Assembly (NCBI GenBank): GCA_002794735.1
Contig: NBAZ01000003.1
Location: forward strand, 620,001 to 684,000
DNA length: 64,000 bases
DNA from: Pyrrhoderma lamaoense
Taxonomy: Eukaryota > Basidiomycota > Agaricomycetes > Hymenochaetales > Hymenochaetaceae
Direction of reading: 5' to 3'
Of this stretch, positions 61,495 through 64,000 are shown piece by piece. Position 1 is the first letter of the stretch. Each line of letters begins with the position of its first letter. The position numbers and the translations under genes are program-made. The notes under the pieces were generated by a model. That model ran no database searches. It saw only the letters and a list, made by a program, of their open reading frames with translations, and was not told where the DNA came from.

Positions 61495-63820
61495 TCTCTC
61501 CGGATCTTTACTTAAAATCATCAAGTTGCTCACTATGCATGAAATTTTTTGATCTAACGATCTATATGGAGTCGCTATATGCACCAACACCCCCACTCTT
61601 ATATGCTGACTTTTATGTTTCCGATCAATCCTAATATGCCCCCTATGATTGTACCAAATATGCACACATACATATGACTCAACTTACTTTTTCTCTCAAT
61701 TTTCTCCCTTTTCATCAGATTCCGATAGACAATCCTGTAACATAGCACTTGTTTTCTTTTCCCTCCACTCCTGTCTCGCTTCGTCTTTCCTAAAATTAAA
61801 TGTTTGTATCAACCTGTCATTATTTTTTTTTAGTAGCAAAATGAATGTTTTATAGTATCTACTATTATTTTACCAATAGAATATCAATATCAATAGATTC
61901 TTACGGGATTAGTTGTAATTGTTATGATAAGGAGAAGAAAACGTACACACGCTGCATGTCCATGTACTATTATACCCTGATGGGTAGAAAAGTCAGGGTG
62001 TGTACTGACCATGACTCGAGTATGAGCTTATTGTGTAATGGTTAGTTGAGCTTGTCCAGGTACTGAGAAAAAAATCGCATACATGCTTTGCGCTTGTGGG
62101 ACATAGGATTTTAAGCATCAACCCCGCTTCTGATAGTTTTTTACAGATCTTCCTATAACATTGATGCATCATGTAATCTTGAAAAGAGAAAAATATGCGA
62201 TTACGTTGGTTGATTACGTTTACAGAGGCTGCCGATGAACAAGGGAATCCTGCCCGTTTATTGGGCAAGAAAGTGTCTAAGAGATTATACTTTATACTTG
62301 CTTTCTAAGTAACTTCTTCTGCTGAGCTGAGGGGCGAATAAGGACTAAATTCTCAGCTTATGAAGTCTTAAGGTCAATTTGTAATGCAGACTCAAAATAT
62401 TGTTTTTCCCAGTTTTCTACTCTACGATCAATCAATACATGATCTGAGTCTAGCTATAGTCTACTACCACTATCGATAACCTAGGCTCTCGCCTCACGAG
62501 AGTCAGATTCGATTCTTTCGCTGATATCCCTTGACGCCTTCCTGTTACCATCACCCGTAGATTTGGGCTTGATACCTTTTTCCTGCTTCACGGGTCTAGA
62601 AGCATATACTCGCTTCTCCTTAGTTGTGTTAGTTGTGTTAGAGGTATTGCTAGGGCTAGACTTCTTGATTATTCCTGACATTTTCTGTTTGTTGGGGAAG
62701 ATAAGCCAAAACCCATCCCCCTTATATAGGGCCACAGAGACTGGAGGCTGAGGGAAAGGCAAAAGATCATAATGTCTGGGCATCCACATCTATGCTAAGT
62801 TTGCGCTCAGGTGGTCGGTAAAAATATATGTGTTGCATGTATTGCATTGTCGAGTTCTGACCCTGCTCTGCTTTTTCATTTTATAGGCGTCTGATTCAGT
62901 AACACATATATCATATGTTTGGAAAAGAAGGTTCTGCTCCGAAACCCACAAAGCAATTCATTGAATGAATCACCATAGGTTCGTTTGTTATCTGTCTGCA
63001 TATTTTGACTGTTAGGTACCGCAAATTTGAAGCACATGTGCAGTAGAAGGCTTCAATATTCATAACATCGCTATGTATAACATTTCAAAAATGCATAATC
63101 TATGCCCACCAAAATGTACAATGCACATGAAATCCTTACTGCATAGTACTACGTTCGCAATCTCGGTAATGGAATAACTACCAGGAACTTTGCAAATTAG
63201 ACACAAATCAGGTAGTTATACAAGATTCTCAGATCAATTATACAAATCCAGTAATAATCACTGGATCGGGCTCAAAAGGTAAGATACGAAATTTATCAAG
63301 TTGAAGATGCGTGAAATATTACAGACTTAAGGCCGTGTGTAAAATCACATATACGACGTCATCAGCCACATCACTCGCACAATTAAAGGATTCATTTGCG
63401 GTAGTTTAAAAGTTTTGGGAAATGGGAAAATACTCAACGTTCTAGGCTCTCAATCCCCTTATTAACATGCTATCATTGTTTGACATCAGTATGATCATAT
63501 CTCAGCACTTTGCTAATAGTTGGTTGTATGAGGCAATGCATTTACAACTATAACTCCCATTAGTGCTCTGGATCCATAATTTTATCTAAGATCCCATGAA
63601 ATGACGAAGCATCACGACGTCTGACGTAGATTGCAACGCTACACATACGCTAAGAACCCTATGTCTTTGTTCACAGAGAAGCAGATATGGTAATTCTCGA
63701 GAATGAAAAGAATAATCACAAGCCACTATAATTCATAAGGATACACGCCGTCTATAATCGATACATGCAGAGATACATTGAGTTACATGCACAACTTTCT
63801 AATCTATTAATCGTTCTTTT
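61495..63820. other. intergenic, 2.3 kb, one doubtful small gene
   Basis: AT-rich. Apart from the small minus-strand frame at 62481-62789 nothing credible is seen. TTAGTTGTG is directly repeated at about 62620-62640. Confidence 0.45.
62481..62789 (-). CDS. possible small basic protein
   Basis: A 102-codon frame from ATG 62789 (MWMPRHYDLLPF); an internal ATG at 62681 gives a 66-residue basic, Ser/Thr/Lys-rich peptide (MSGIIKKSSPSNTSNTTNTT). The repeated SNTTNTT reflects a simple repeat in the DNA. No family recognised; may be chance. Confidence 0.25.
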   Translation of the reverse strand: MWMPRHYDLLPFPQPPVSVALYKGDGFWLIFPNKQKMSGIIKKSSPSNTSNTTNTTKEKRVYASRPVKQEKGIKPKSTGDGNRKASRDISERIESDSREARA

Positions 63821-64000
63821 TTACATCTCTAACACATTAATCTTCCAGGCCGACTCAGCAACGGATAGGTCAGGCTTTGGTATGCTCTCTACGGCAAACC
63901 TTTTTTCTCTTCGTTTTTCCTCCATTCTCTCCGCCCAGCTCAAAGTCGGGACACCAAAGGCGTCTACTGATTCGCCCGATTTCGCAACCCATATCTCATC
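63821..64000 (-). CDS. 3' end of a gene running off the right edge
   Basis: Sixty codons are open from the window edge to TAA at 63821-63823 on the minus strand: DEIWVAKSGESVDAFGVPTL, SWAERMEEKRREKRFAVESI and PKPDLSVAESAWKINVLEM. The charged helix WAERMEEKRREKRF and the plain codon use look like genuine coding sequence. The protein cannot be identified from this fragment. Confidence 0.5.
   Translation of the reverse strand, partial: DEIWVAKSGESVDAFGVPTLSWAERMEEKRREKRFAVESIPKPDLSVAESAWKINVLEM

Overview
The window is nuclear DNA from a filamentous fungus, most likely a basidiomycete of the Agaricomycetes. The reasons are: genes cut by many short introns (about 48-90 nt, GT...AG), genes on both strands without operons, mitochondrial presequences, and families typical of these fungi (a TmpA-like reductase, a SAP/F-box/'WW'-repeat protein, DUF7330-like beta-repeat membrane proteins, a basidiomycete-type divergent CAX exchanger). 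The sequence is AT-leaning. I see no rRNA, tRNA, CRISPR array or intact transposon.

Layout. 1-4.8 kb: two convergent paralogues of a single-TM beta-repeat protein (the first cut by the left edge), then an unrecognised protein. 5.3-9.7 kb: oligoribonuclease and a TmpA-like membrane reductase, both on the minus strand and both with micro-exons. 9.7-15.6 kb: gene-poor. 15.6-23 kb: SAP/F-box/WW-repeat protein, secreted GH43 glycosidase, divergent Ca2+/H+ exchanger. 24.4-31.9 kb: three kynurenine-pathway genes side by side: kynurenine 3-monooxygenase, kynureninase and indoleamine 2,3-dioxygenase. 33.4-40.4 kb: a D-2-hydroxyacid dehydrogenase divergent from a DEK_C/SWIB chromatin protein, then two coiled-coil proteins. 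41-46 kb: a mitochondrial family III CoA-transferase and a Cys-rich finger protein. 46.4-50.6 kb: a tandem pair of nitronate monooxygenases. 50.8-52.9 kb: an Aro8/AADAT-like aminotransferase. 55-61.5 kb: a disordered protein, a small membrane-associated protein and a BTB protein. The right edge cuts the 3' end of a minus-strand gene.

How the genes may work together. IDO, KMO and kynureninase are successive steps from tryptophan towards 3-hydroxyanthranilate, the precursor of NAD. The CoA-transferase (resembling succinyl-CoA:glutarate CoA-transferase) and the Aro8/AADAT-like aminotransferase lie within 21 kb of this trio and could belong to the tryptophan/lysine branch through 2-oxoadipate and glutarate. 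That extension is inference.

A second theme is technical. At least seven otherwise well-preserved genes each need one extra base inside a short G/C run to restore the reading frame. The changes are all in the same direction and all in G/C runs, which points to assembly homopolymer errors rather than seven pseudogenes. Splice sites were assigned by eye from frame continuity and family similarity, so individual boundaries may be off.
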